Of a DNA stretch of 64,000 nt, positions 1-8,910 are shown piece after piece. Within the stretch, counting starts at the first letter, position 1. Each line of letters starts with the position of its first letter. The translations under genes and the position numbers were made by a program. The DNA lies in the NCBI RefSeq assembly GCF_016587435.1, contig NZ_BNJJ01000002.1:539991-603990 (forward strand), written 5' to 3'. Origin of the DNA: Dictyobacter formicarum (lineage in GTDB: Bacteria > Chloroflexota > Ktedonobacteria > Ktedonobacterales > Ktedonobacteraceae). The notes beneath the pieces were generated by a model. That model did not search any database and was not told where the DNA came from. It saw nothing but the letters and a program-made list of their open reading frames with translations.

Positions 1-1075
1 GCGTGGCACCATTATCGACTGCCTCATCCGCCAGGTCACACTGCTCCTCCAGGTCGATCAATTGCTTTTGCAATGCAATTGAGCGCTCACGTAAACGGCG
101 CTCTTCGGCTTGTATATCATTACGCTGACGCTCCAGACCACCGATACGCTCTTCGTTGACAGCCAGGTCGCGCTCTAACCAGCGCACCAACTCGTTGGCT
201 TTATCACAGGATGTGCGTGCTTCACTGATCTGGACCTGAATCTGCTGTCGCTTGTTACGCAATGCTTGCGATTGCTCTGTGAGCATCTGCAATTCGGCCT
301 CTGCCTGACGGACCTTCTGGCCCTGCTCACGTTCCGCCAGTTCAGCATATTCGCGGGTAACACGTAGCCGCCGCCATTGTAGTGCATACCAGGATAACAG
401 GACGTCGTGTAGCTCATCATTTAACCGGGAGAACTCTAGGGCCCGTTTGGCCTGCTCAGCCAGGGGAGCAAGACGTGGCTCGATTTCGCTCACAATATCA
501 CGCAGGCGCTCCACGTTCTGCTCCGTCTGCTTCAGACGCGTCTCGGCATCGGTACGCTGCACCTGAAAAGGGCGTATGCCGGCGGCATCTTCAAACAGCG
601 CACGTCGCTCCTCCGCACGCAAACTCAAGGCCGCATCTATGAGACCCTGACCCACAACGGTATAAGAGTCGTGCCCTATGCGTGCTTGCGCCAGTAGCAA
701 CAGTACGTCTTTGAGACGGACCTTCTGCTTATTGATCAGGTATTCATTCTCGCCTGAGCGATAGCTACGTCGCGTGACGGTAATTTCGCTGTATTCAGAG
801 GGCACCCAGCCAGTGCTGTTATCGAGCGTAAGCGAGACCTCAGCCATGCCCAGCGGAGCTTTTCCTTGTCCACCCGCAAAAATAATATCGTCGCTCTTCT
901 TTCCCCGCAACTGCCGCATACTCTGTTCGCCCAATACCCAGCGCATGGAATCTGCCACATTGGATTTTCCAGCTCCGTTGGGCCCTACCACCGCCGTAAT
1001 ACCAGGGCTAAATTCGAGTAAGGTTCTCGAGGCAAAACTCTTGAACCCGAGCATTTCTAGTCGTTTAAGATACAC
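1..1075 (-). CDS. smc: Chromosome segregation protein SMC, N-terminal part (cut by window edge)
   Basis: SMC ATPases organise and segregate the chromosome as dimers with ScpA and ScpB. About 358 residues are visible, roughly the first third of a usual 1,150-1,200 residue protein; the rest lies left of base 1. The N-terminal head starts MYLKRLEMLGFKSF, followed by Walker A GPNGAGKS near residues 31-38, the VGQGLID segment near residue 143, and then heptad-rich coiled coil rich in Glu, Gln and Arg. The start is a GTG at 1073-1075, because an in-frame TGA lies four codons upstream and the family begins a few residues before LGFKSF. It lies 52 bp downstream of the formyltransferase gene and is probably co-transcribed with it. 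Confidence 0.93.
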   Translation of the reverse strand, partial: MYLKRLEMLGFKSFASRTLLEFSPGITAVVGPNGAGKSNVADSMRWVLGEQSMRQLRGKKSDDIIFAGGQGKAPLGMAEVSLTLDNSTGWVPSEYSEITVTRRSYRSGENEYLINKQKVRLKDVLLLLAQARIGHDSYTVVGQGLIDAALSLRAEERRALFEDAAGIRPFQVQRTDAETRLKQTEQNVERLRDIVSEIEPRLAPLAEQAKRALEFSRLNDELHDVLLSWYALQWRRLRVTREYAELAEREQGQKVRQAEAELQMLTEQSQALRNKRQQIQVQISEARTSCDKANELVRWLERDLAVNEERIGGLERQRNDIQAEERRLRERSIALQKQLIDLEEQCDLADEAVDNGAT

Positions 1076-1127
1076 TGCCTGGCTTCATCCTCTTCTTGAA
1101 AAATATCAAAAAGCGTTGTCATGTCGT

Positions 1128-2099
1128 TCAAATATAGTATACTCGCAAGTGGCCGTCATGGCAGACAATTGTTGCTTCTCCATGACCATCTTGCTGTATA
1201 GCATCTATTGCTATCTCTGCACCATCAAAACTATATGAAATAGCGTCGCTTGCCAGTACATAACGATCCTCACAGAGAATTTCAACCGGTCGCTCGACAC
1301 TGGCTACGCCGCGAATAAAATTGTACAATTGCCGCGCCCCCCACTCACGGGCGTTGACAACATATTCATTATCACCCGGATAAGGGTGATAGCTACTCAA
1401 TGCTTCATCCTGGGGCCGCGCATGGCTCTGCCCAGCCGCCAGAGCCTGCACTGTTTGCACTAAAAGCTGTGCACCACAACTGGCACAGAGCGCCTCTAGT
1501 TCTCCATAACGGATTCCTTCTGGCACTGCAATTGTTTGCTGTGCCAGGATCGGCCCGCTATCTAATGTGTCGGTAAGCTGATGAATTGTGACACCGGTCT
1601 GCTCCTCTCCTGCTTGCAGGGTCCAAAAAAGCGGCACGGGGCCACGATTGGCCGGAAGCAATGAGGGATGCACATTTATACCTCCCAGGCGCGCCAGGTC
1701 TACAATGGAGCGCGGAATGAGCTTTGAGAAACAAGCGACGCAGAGAATATCTGGATGATAGGCAGCAAGCGTTTTCAGCGTTTCGGAATCGTTCAGTTTG
1801 CGCACCTGCCAGACAGGAACAGAATGCGTCCACGCCAGCTGCGTGAGTGATGGATTAGCAGTAGAGAGCATGGGTAAGCAGCTACGTCGTTGTTGGGGAG
1901 GAGTTTTTGGCACAATAGCAGGAGTAACATGAATGCCAGGCAATGAAGCTCCATCGGCAGGGATAACGACTGCGCAAACCTCAATTCCATTCTGAAGTAG
2001 CGATTCTAAGGAAGGTATCGAAAAATCACATTCCATCCCAAAGAACAGAATGCGTGTCCCTGATGAAGAAGCTTTTGACATCTCTCCTATCCTTTTCAT
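1128..2099 (-). CDS. Methionyl-tRNA formyltransferase-like protein
   Basis: The fold is that of formyl-tetrahydrofolate-dependent formyltransferases. The signature GGINVHPSLLPANRGPVP near residues 138-155 holds the catalytic Asn and His, and LDSGPIL supplies the conserved Asp. The N-terminus RILFFGMECDFSIPSLESLL matches the start of Fmt, and a short C-terminal domain follows, for 323 residues in all, close to Fmt length. Start choice is uncertain: an internal ATG seven codons in sits next to AGGAGAG, but that spacing is very short. True Fmt has SLLPxxRGAAP, and this protein has GPVP, so it could be a sugar- or amine-specific formyltransferase. It lies just upstream of smc. Confidence 0.75.
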   Translation of the reverse strand: MKRIGEMSKASSSGTRILFFGMECDFSIPSLESLLQNGIEVCAVVIPADGASLPGIHVTPAIVPKTPPQQRRSCLPMLSTANPSLTQLAWTHSVPVWQVRKLNDSETLKTLAAYHPDILCVACFSKLIPRSIVDLARLGGINVHPSLLPANRGPVPLFWTLQAGEEQTGVTIHQLTDTLDSGPILAQQTIAVPEGIRYGELEALCASCGAQLLVQTVQALAAGQSHARPQDEALSSYHPYPGDNEYVVNAREWGARQLYNFIRGVASVERPVEILCEDRYVLASDAISYSFDGAEIAIDAIQQDGHGEATIVCHDGHLRVYYI

Positions 2100-2367
2100 C
2101 GTACTGCCTGCTTACCTATTGCGACTTTCTGGTAAACAAACGTTCAAAAATAGTAACAAATCTCTCTTCCGCTGTCAAACAGGCTCTCTGTCTGATAGAA
2201 AATACCTGCCTGATCAACAAAAGATTCTGAGAAAGGCGTGCAATAATAGTTGCCAACATAGTACAATAACGAGTAAGATGCTATGCATTGGCTGATGTTT
2301 TTCCATTAACGGCAAGTGCGAGCTGCTCAATGGTCTTTATCATTACCCTTTATGGGAGAGAGTTCAT

Positions 2368-2700
2368 ATGCCTAGAACGGTTTATTGCGTTAAGTTACAG
2401 CGTGAACTTCCTGGGTTGGAGAAACCTCCGTTTCCAGGAAAGCTGGGGCAACGCATTTACGAACAAATTTCACAACAAGCCTACGATATGTGGCCAGCAC
2501 AGCAAGTGTTGATTATCAACCATTATGGGTTGAATATGGCGGATCCAGAGGCTCGTAAAATCTTACGCGAACAAATGGAAGAGTTTTTCTTTGGACAGAA
2601 TGCCTCTATGCCAGAAGGTTGGACGCCTGAGACCGCTGGATCGGGCAGCGGAGGCGCACCACAGCGCAAAGGGGGAGGAGGCGCACCACGAAAGAAATGA
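2368..2700 (+). CDS. yggX: Probable Fe(2+)-trafficking protein YggX
   Basis: YggX proteins are small cytosolic proteins that protect iron-sulfur clusters against oxidative damage. The N-terminus PRTVYCVKLQRELPGL with the conserved Cys7, the KLGQRIYEQIS helix, LIINHYGLNMADPEAR and EQMEEFFFG match the family along its normal length of about 90 residues. An added Gly/Ala/Pro/Lys tail of about 25 residues is unusual and looks disordered and basic. The ribosome site is GGGAGAG about 8 nt before ATG. The stop overlaps the next start as ATGA, so translation of the radical SAM gene is probably coupled to it. Confidence 0.88.
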   Translation: MPRTVYCVKLQRELPGLEKPPFPGKLGQRIYEQISQQAYDMWPAQQVLIINHYGLNMADPEARKILREQMEEFFFGQNASMPEGWTPETAGSGSGGAPQRKGGGGAPRKK

Positions 2701-4133
2701 GGAAGCACGGAGATATTCTATTAATTTCGTGCTATGAATTGGGACATCAACCTTTCCACCTGGCATCTTTGTCGGCTATGCTGAAGCAGGCCGACTATTT
2801 GCCGGTGTGTGTCGATACGGCAGTTGATACACTTTCAGATGAGGCAATTCGCCAGGCACGCTTTGTGGCCATTTCGGTCCCAATGCATACGGCAATGCGG
2901 TTGGGCGAACAGGTTGCGCAACATATTCGCATGCTCAATCCAGCTGCTTATATCTGCTTTTATGGCCTTTATGCCCTGCTCAATGCCGGCCATTTGCTTG
3001 AGCAGCATGCTATCGATGCGGCTATTGGGGGTGAATATGAGGCTCCACTCTGCCAATTGATTGCAGCGGTCGAGCAAGATAGAGATGAAGGTATTCCAGG
3101 CGTGTATAGCCGTGGTCATGTCAGCGGCCCGTGGATTCAACGCACACCATTTATGGTGCCCGAACGCGATCATTTGCCCGCATTAGAGCGCTATGCGCGT
3201 ATGGAACAGGGCACGGAAACGCGTGTGGTAGGCTATACTGAGGCCACACGAGGCTGCAAGCACACTTGCGTCCATTGTCCGGTAACGCCGATTTACCATG
3301 GACGCTTCTTCGCGGTCCCGGCAGAAATTGTGCTGGCCGATATTCGCGCACAGGTGGCACGAGGCGCCCAGCATATTACCTTTGGCGATCCCGATTTCTG
3401 GAATGGTCCGACCCATGCATTACGCATTACGCGGGCGATGCACCAGGAGTTCCCCGAGCTGACCTTCGATGCAACTATTAAGATTGAGCACTTATTAAAG
3501 CATCGACAGTTTCTACCAGAAATGAAAGAGCTGGGCTGTGTCTTTGTGGTATCAGCGGTCGAGTCGCTGAACAATACAGTGCTACAAGAGCTGGCAAAAA
3601 ACCATACCGCCGCCGATGTGGCAGAAGCTTTTGCTGAAATGGAGCGGGTCGGTATTACGCTGCGCCCATCACTGCTGCCTTTTACTCCCTGGGAAACACT
3701 TGATAGTTATATTGAGTTACTCAATTTCTTCGAGCAGGGACACTTCATTGAACACATTGATCCGGTTCACCTCTCAATCCGTCTGCTCATTCCTCCTGGC
3801 TCGGCACACCTGGCTACCCCCAACAGTTCGAGCTGGATCGGTGAATTTGATCCTGCCGCCTTTGGCTATCGCTGGGCCCATCCCGATCCACGCATGGATG
3901 AGCTGCAAAAGCAGGTTGCCGCCCTGGTAGAACAGGCCGAGCAGATGGGTTCAGACGCGGTAATGACCTTTTTCCAGATCAAAGCTCGCGCTCTTGCTAT
4001 GCAGGAACAGAAGCTATCCGCATTTAAGGCAATGCGCCAGTATGGCGAACGCAAAGAACTTCCCCACCTGACTGAGTCCTGGTTCTGCTGCGCTGAACCG
4101 ACCAGTAATCAGCTCTGCGCAAAACGCGCATAA
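2697..4133 (+). CDS. B12-binding-like radical SAM protein with C-terminal CCAEP motif
   Basis: This is a 478-residue radical SAM enzyme of unknown substrate. Residues about 1-140 look like a cobalamin-binding Rossmann domain. The cluster-binding motif C-x3-C-x2-C appears as CKHTCVHC near residues 186-193, followed by GDPDFWNG and the usual TIM-barrel segments. The last 20 residues contain WFCCAEP. I recall a named group of CUAEP/CCAEP-tail radical SAM proteins in which the first tail Cys is selenocysteine in some members; here it is encoded by TGC, so this is the cysteine form. It starts within the yggX stop codon and ends at a strong terminator. Confidence 0.85.
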   Translation: MRKHGDILLISCYELGHQPFHLASLSAMLKQADYLPVCVDTAVDTLSDEAIRQARFVAISVPMHTAMRLGEQVAQHIRMLNPAAYICFYGLYALLNAGHLLEQHAIDAAIGGEYEAPLCQLIAAVEQDRDEGIPGVYSRGHVSGPWIQRTPFMVPERDHLPALERYARMEQGTETRVVGYTEATRGCKHTCVHCPVTPIYHGRFFAVPAEIVLADIRAQVARGAQHITFGDPDFWNGPTHALRITRAMHQEFPELTFDATIKIEHLLKHRQFLPEMKELGCVFVVSAVESLNNTVLQELAKNHTAADVAEAFAEMERVGITLRPSLLPFTPWETLDSYIELLNFFEQGHFIEHIDPVHLSIRLLIPPGSAHLATPNSSSWIGEFDPAAFGYRWAHPDPRMDELQKQVAALVEQAEQMGSDAVMTFFQIKARALAMQEQKLSAFKAMRQYGERKELPHLTESWFCCAEPTSNQLCAKRA

Positions 4134-4146
4134 GATCATCGTCTTC

Positions 4147-4193
4147 AAAAGCAGAGATACTCATAATGGTCATCAGTATCTCTGCTTTTTTTT
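4147..4193 (+). terminator. Rho-independent terminator after the radical SAM gene
   Basis: A perfect 15-bp stem (4147-4161 pairing with 4175-4189, left arm AAAAGCAGAGATACT) closes a 13-nt loop and runs into a T tract ending at 4193. Confidence 0.92.
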
Positions 4194-4289
4194 AAATTTA
4201 TGGCACGCATAATAGCAATTACCGGTTTATACACACAATAGTGGATGATAATGACTTATAATAAGAAAAAAACAGGAGAGCAACGCTGT

Positions 4290-4769
4290 ATGTCTCAGGA
4301 AATGAAAGCGAGAGCCAGATTTGTCCAGAACACGTTACAGACGCTGGGCTACCAGGTTGAGGTGGTGGAGTTAGCCGAATCGACCCGCACCGCGAAAGAA
4401 GCGGCTCAGGCCATCGGTTGCCAGGTAGCCCAGATTGTAAAATCGTTGATCTTTAAGACAAAGGATACACACAAACCTATATTAGTAGTTGCCAGTGGCT
4501 CTAACCGTGTCAATGAAAAAAAACTAGGCGAACTGGTTGGAGAACCAATTGAGCGCGCCAATCCAGACTTTGTACGCCAGCATACCGGCTACGCCGTTGG
4601 CGGAGTTGCCCCCGTCGGTCATCCCGAGCCACTAACCACTTTTATTGATCAGGATCTTTTGCAGTATGACCAGATCTGGGCTGCAGCCGGTACGCCTTTT
4701 GCTGTCTTTCAGCTTACACCCCGGGACCTCCAGGGCATGACACAGGGGCAGGTCGCAGCAATCTCCTAG
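4290..4769 (+). CDS. YbaK/EbsC-family aminoacyl-tRNA deacylase
   Basis: The product is a 159-residue YbaK/ProX-type trans-editing domain that hydrolyses mischarged tRNA, typically Cys-tRNA(Pro) or related species. Visible hallmarks are IGCQVAQIVKSLIFK with the conserved Lys, VVASGSNRVNEKKL, and the C-terminal GYAVGGVAPVGH loop. The start is the ATG at 4290, which has AGGAGAG nine nt upstream; an in-frame upstream ATG at 4245 lacks such a site and would add residues unlike the family. The gene stands alone after a terminator and converges with the sugar dehydrogenase gene only 8 bp away. Confidence 0.9.
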   Translation: MSQEMKARARFVQNTLQTLGYQVEVVELAESTRTAKEAAQAIGCQVAQIVKSLIFKTKDTHKPILVVASGSNRVNEKKLGELVGEPIERANPDFVRQHTGYAVGGVAPVGHPEPLTTFIDQDLLQYDQIWAAAGTPFAVFQLTPRDLQGMTQGQVAAIS

Positions 4770-4777
4770 CCACCACC

Positions 4778-6202
4778 TTATGGCTGATACGCAAGCTTAT
4801 AGACGGTACCATTTAAATCGTCCGAGATAAAGATGTTACCCTGGTGATCAATAGCTGTATCAACCGGACGTCCCCATACAGATGTGTTATCCTGCCAGCC
4901 AGTCACCAGATCGATTTGCTGTTCTGGCTGGTGGGACTGATTGTTCCAGGGGAAGTAGATGACTTTATAGCCGGTTGGCACGGTACGATTCCAGGAGCCG
5001 TGCAGGCTGATCAATGCACCTGTATGTTGTGGGTTTGCAGCCACTGGATCCTGTAGAAAAGTCAGGCCAAGCGGTGCTGAATGGGCCTGTATTCCTTTAT
5101 CAATGCGCTGCATCTGATCACAGTTCACATGGCCATCGGCGTTAAACTCGACATCGCGATCGAAAGGCATGTGATTGAGACCCTGATCTTGATTGGGATT
5201 ACAAAACGGCCAGCCGTAGTTGGCCCCTTCCTGTACATGGGTAAATTCTTCTGGTGGATGATTATCTACATATGCTGGAATTCGTTGTCCATATTGACCG
5301 GTTGCGTCTTGATGGGGATACAGGATGTTATCGCGATTATTAACCGCAACCCAGAGCTCGTTGCTGCCCGGGACAAAAGCCAGTCCTTCAGCGTTGCGCA
5401 ATCCGTGTGCATAAAGATGCCCCTGTGTACCATCTGCATTATACTGATAGATAGCGCCTCGCAGTGGATTGCTCCGGGTATCCGCCAGGCAAGCGTTACA
5501 GGTTGAGGCGATTGAGACATATAATTTATTGTTACTATCCAACGCAATGTTCTTCAGTTCATGACCATAGGCACCATGCAGTTCAGGGCTACTGCTGTCT
5601 GGCAATCCCTTGACCACTATCTGACGATTGTGAGCCTGGGTATCACCTTTTTGATAAAGGAAACGATTGACCTGATTAGTTTCAGAGATATAGACATATG
5701 CCTGTTGACCAATCGTATGGAACACGATATCCTGCGGACGCCGTAAACCGCCCACAAATGTTGATATACTAGAATTCCCCTGTTGATTGGACCGCACCAG
5801 ATCAACTTTCCCTTCATCTGGCACTGAAACCAGTAAATCTCCATCAGGCGTCACTGCCATAAAACGAGCTTTGGGAATGCGAGCATAGACGGAAATCTGC
5901 ATATGTGGAGGAACATTGAGATAACGATCTTGCGCAAACGTTCCACCGCGTATATTAGATGCTACAGATACCTTGACACGCTGATTGCCAGCCGCAGGAT
6001 GAGCTAAGATCTCAGAGACAGCCGACGTTGAGGTTCCTTGATTGGTCTGTGGCGTCGCGCTTGCTTTCGCACCAGCAGGCGTACTCGTATGAGTAGGATG
6101 TGAAGCGGTTGGTGGTGTGCTACTGGAACCACAACCATTCAACTCTAGCATCAAACATAACCACAACGTAGTTAAGCTTGCAGTAATTGAATACCTTCGC
6201 AC
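4778..6202 (-). CDS. PQQ-dependent sugar dehydrogenase lipoprotein
   Basis: This secreted beta-propeller enzyme resembles glucose/sorbosone dehydrogenases that oxidise sugars with PQQ at the outer face of the membrane. The chosen GTG start (6200-6202) has GGGGAG eight nt upstream and gives a proper lipoprotein signal peptide with lipobox LNGC, Cys24 being the lipidated residue. A Ser/Thr/Pro/Ala linker of about 60 residues precedes the propeller. Propeller segments include AVTPDGDLLVSVPDEG, YGHELKNIALD, GLRNAEGLAFVP, ANYGWPFC and LISLHGSWNR. The mature domain of about 400 residues is normal for the family. Substrate is not predictable from sequence. Confidence 0.86.
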   Translation of the reverse strand: MRRYSITASLTTLWLCLMLELNGCGSSSTPPTASHPTHTSTPAGAKASATPQTNQGTSTSAVSEILAHPAAGNQRVKVSVASNIRGGTFAQDRYLNVPPHMQISVYARIPKARFMAVTPDGDLLVSVPDEGKVDLVRSNQQGNSSISTFVGGLRRPQDIVFHTIGQQAYVYISETNQVNRFLYQKGDTQAHNRQIVVKGLPDSSSPELHGAYGHELKNIALDSNNKLYVSIASTCNACLADTRSNPLRGAIYQYNADGTQGHLYAHGLRNAEGLAFVPGSNELWVAVNNRDNILYPHQDATGQYGQRIPAYVDNHPPEEFTHVQEGANYGWPFCNPNQDQGLNHMPFDRDVEFNADGHVNCDQMQRIDKGIQAHSAPLGLTFLQDPVAANPQHTGALISLHGSWNRTVPTGYKVIYFPWNNQSHQPEQQIDLVTGWQDNTSVWGRPVDTAIDHQGNIFISDDLNGTVYKLAYQP

Positions 6203-6488
6203 TGGATAAGCTCCCCTTTCAAGACAATCATGCAGATAGTGTATATATATAATATATAGCACGCATAAGTCGTGTGGATGGTCCTGGTCGCCCTTAAACT
6301 GCCGCTTTTCATAGCCCTCTTGTCTCATATACACGTATTTAAACGCATACTAGTGTCATAGCGGCAAAGTACTGGCTAGCAGCAACTGGCAAACTCTTGA
6401 GCAACTCTAAGCACAGGTGACTGGATACCAGATCCGTCCAGAGATTACAATAAAGATAAGTAATATAGCAAAAGTGAGGTGAGATACC

Positions 6489-6965
6489 ATGGACCCGGCA
6501 GTAAAAAAGCAAGCATTACGTACATTTACCTATGGACTCTATGTGGTTATGAGCAAAGAAGATGAGGTTGTAAATGCATTTACAGCCAATTGGCTCACAC
6601 AGGTCTCTTTTGAGCCTCCATTGATCGCTGTTTCTATTGAGAACGATGCGAAATCGCTTTCGATGATTCAGCATAGCCAGGCATTCACGATCAATGTTTT
6701 GAAAACAGGGCAACGCGATCTGGCAGGCCAGTTGGGTCGATCATACAACAAAAATCCTGATAAACTGGCAGGCATTAGCTACAGCTTACAGCAAGATACC
6801 TACCCGGTCCTGAATGATGCGTTGGCCTGGATCACCTGTAAGGTACAGAATACCATGCCGGCCGGGGACTCAACACTGATCATCGCAGAAGTTATCGACG
6901 CTGGCGTGCAGGCTGAAGGCGCTTCTCTTACTATGAATGAGGCAGGGTTCCGCCATGCAGGTTAA
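6489..6965 (+). CDS. Flavin reductase family protein (FMN-binding split barrel)
   Basis: The 158-residue product matches the flavin reductase-like split barrel (DIM6/NTAB type): RTFTYGLYVV, NAFTANWLTQVSFEPPLIAVSI, SQAFTINVL and the C-terminal AGDSTLIIAEVIDAGV. Such proteins bind FMN and either supply reduced flavin to a monooxygenase or act directly. The segment usually holding (H)xxH after the barrel is short here, and the protein ends GFRHAG. A GAGGTGAG ribosome site lies 4-5 nt before ATG. No monooxygenase partner is adjacent. Confidence 0.85.
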   Translation: MDPAVKKQALRTFTYGLYVVMSKEDEVVNAFTANWLTQVSFEPPLIAVSIENDAKSLSMIQHSQAFTINVLKTGQRDLAGQLGRSYNKNPDKLAGISYSLQQDTYPVLNDALAWITCKVQNTMPAGDSTLIIAEVIDAGVQAEGASLTMNEAGFRHAG

Positions 6966-6984
6966 AATGTAATAACAACCTTCA

Positions 6985-7040
6985 ATAGAGTATGATACCA
7001 GGTGATACATCTCTACGCGTCGTCTTGTACCATACTCTAT
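6985..7040 (+). repeat. Inverted repeat between flavin reductase and HIT genes
   Basis: ATAGAGTATG (6985-6994) pairs with CATACTCTAT (7031-7040), and the stem can extend inward with mismatches for about six more bases. There is no T tract. It could be an attenuator, processing site or regulator-binding site ahead of the HIT gene. Confidence 0.55.
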
Positions 7041-7095
7041 ATATGCCCATATACTTTATTCAAATGAGGAACAACAAGACAAAGGAGTTCACTGC

Positions 7096-7779
7096 ATGCA
7101 GCGTCAGAGCAGCGCATCTTCAGATACCCATAAAAATTCCCTGTTGGATATTAAACGCGAATGTACATTTTGCCAGATGGAACATATTGCTCCGATGGTA
7201 ATGAAGGAAACACCAAACTTACGTCTGGTAGCTGACCATGCACCTGTAGTTGAAGGCCACCTGCTGATTATCCCTAAACAACACTATACCTGTTATGGAG
7301 ATGCCCCGGCCAGCCTCGATGCCGAATTGTTCGATCTCAAGCAAGAAGTGCGACGTTTTTTTGAGCTCAACTATACTGAGCCAGTGTATTGGGAACATGG
7401 CATCTTCCACCAGACGGTCTATCATGCTCATCTACACTGCTTCCCCATTGGTCCACTCATCTATGATCTGGAGCAGCATGAGCACGGTCAACGCATACAT
7501 GGCCAGGAGGATATTCGGGCCTGGCACCAGGAAAAAGGACACTATTTCTATCTTGAAGATGGCCACTATGGCTATCTATTTCCACCTCAAGCTGAAGACT
7601 ACTCTTTCATCATCAAAAATGAGCTAGGACCGGCCGTCGCGGCCCATAGTAGTTACAAACAGTGGCGCCTATCTCAGGAGCGCCAGGTCGATGGCAAACC
7701 GCTGATCGCCTCAGCCATGGGCCGATGGAAAGAGTTCGAGCATACCGAACAGGCTGACGCTCAATCATCGTCACAGTAA
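7096..7779 (+). CDS. HIT-family hydrolase
   Basis: Histidine-triad proteins hydrolyse nucleotidyl phosphoramidates or dinucleotides. The triad is seen as HAHLHC near residue 112, preceded by the usual N-terminal C-x2-C pair (CTFCQ) and the GHLLIIPKQHY strand. At 227 residues it is longer than typical HIT proteins of about 110-150 residues, with an extra C-terminal region containing YGYLFPPQAEDYSFIIKNELGP. An AAGGAG ribosome site lies about 8 nt before ATG. The physiological substrate is unknown. Confidence 0.85.
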   Translation: MQRQSSASSDTHKNSLLDIKRECTFCQMEHIAPMVMKETPNLRLVADHAPVVEGHLLIIPKQHYTCYGDAPASLDAELFDLKQEVRRFFELNYTEPVYWEHGIFHQTVYHAHLHCFPIGPLIYDLEQHEHGQRIHGQEDIRAWHQEKGHYFYLEDGHYGYLFPPQAEDYSFIIKNELGPAVAAHSSYKQWRLSQERQVDGKPLIASAMGRWKEFEHTEQADAQSSSQ

Positions 7780-7978
7780 TTAATGGCCTTCATTTCGTTT
7801 CTACACCAGGGATCAACAAAAAGCGTATACTATAGAGTAGATACTTCAGAGAAGTAATTTCATAGTTGGTTTTCGCCTATTCATGTTGGGTGCTTTTAGC
7901 TCATCATGAATTTTTAGTCGAGATACATTCTTTTCTGATTATTTACTTTTTATATTTAACTTGAGGAGAAAAGCATCA

Positions 7979-8830
7979 ATGGAAATTCGCAAAGTTGGCG
8001 TTATCGGATGCGGCTTAATGGGTGGAGGTATTGCGCAGACCTGCGCGCAAGCGGGATATACGACGCTTGTGCGGGAAATTAATCAAGAACTACTTGATAA
8101 AGGATTGGCACGGATAGATGCCGCCTGGCAGAAAATGGAGAGCAAGGGCAAGCTTACGGCACAGCAGGCTGCAGAAACACGCGAGCGTCTGCGCGGTACA
8201 ATCAATCTGGAGGATCTGGCCGATTGTGACGTGATTATCGAAGCGGTAATCGAGAATATGGAAGAGAAATTACGTCTATATCCGATGCTCGATCGCTTAC
8301 TCAAACCCGAGGCCCTACTGTTGAGCAATACTTCTTCATTAAGCGTAACCCAGATGGGAGCAGTTACCAGACGACCCGACAAAGTAGCGGGCCTGCACTT
8401 CTTTAATCCTGCTCCAGTCATGCAACTGGTTGAAATCGTACGTACAATTTCAACGTCGGATGAAACTATTGAAACCGTCCAGCAGTTTGCCCGTTCGCTA
8501 GGTAAAACGCCGGTACTGGCAAAAGATACAGCGGGCTTTATCGTCAACTTCCTGCTCATCCCTTATCTGATCTCAGCAGTTCGCATGCTGGAAAACGGTG
8601 TAGCCAGCCGCGATGACATCGATACGGCCATGAAACTCGGCTGTGGCTATCCCATGGGTCCATTTACATTGCTGGACTATGTAGGACTCGATACGACACT
8701 CTGGGCGGCAGAAGCGATCTATGATGAATACAAAGATCCGCTCTATGCTCCTCCTCCGTTGCTACGCCGTATGGTGCAGTCGGGATATTATGGAAAGAAA
8801 AGCGGCAAGGGGTTCTACGATTATCAGTGA
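7979..8830 (+). CDS. hbd: 3-hydroxybutyryl-CoA dehydrogenase
   Basis: This NAD(P)-dependent enzyme converts 3-hydroxyacyl-CoA to 3-ketoacyl-CoA (or the reverse) in short-chain fatty acid or butyrate/PHB metabolism. The Rossmann motif GCGLMGGGIAQ lies at residues 9-19, IIEAVIENMEEK follows near residue 85, catalytic His is in LHFFNP, and the C-terminal helical domain carries AGFIVN and GYPMGPFTLLDYVGLD. The 283-residue length is exactly that of the family when translation starts at 7979, where GAGGAGA lies nine nt upstream; an ATG 18 nt earlier has no such site. Confidence 0.93.
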   Translation: MEIRKVGVIGCGLMGGGIAQTCAQAGYTTLVREINQELLDKGLARIDAAWQKMESKGKLTAQQAAETRERLRGTINLEDLADCDVIIEAVIENMEEKLRLYPMLDRLLKPEALLLSNTSSLSVTQMGAVTRRPDKVAGLHFFNPAPVMQLVEIVRTISTSDETIETVQQFARSLGKTPVLAKDTAGFIVNFLLIPYLISAVRMLENGVASRDDIDTAMKLGCGYPMGPFTLLDYVGLDTTLWAAEAIYDEYKDPLYAPPPLLRRMVQSGYYGKKSGKGFYDYQ

Positions 8831-8874
8831 TTACTGATACTTTAAGAAGATGCATTTCCGCTGGAACGCGGGGC

Positions 8875-8908
8875 AAAAAAGGATGCGGGCTATGCTCGCA
8901 TCCTTTTT
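8875..8908. terminator. Bidirectional terminator between convergent genes
   Basis: AAAAAGGATGCG pairs with CGCATCCTTTTT around a 9-nt loop. A tracts and T tracts on both sides let it serve the + strand dehydrogenase gene and the minus-strand gene ending at 8911. Confidence 0.88.
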
Positions 8909-8910
8909 GT

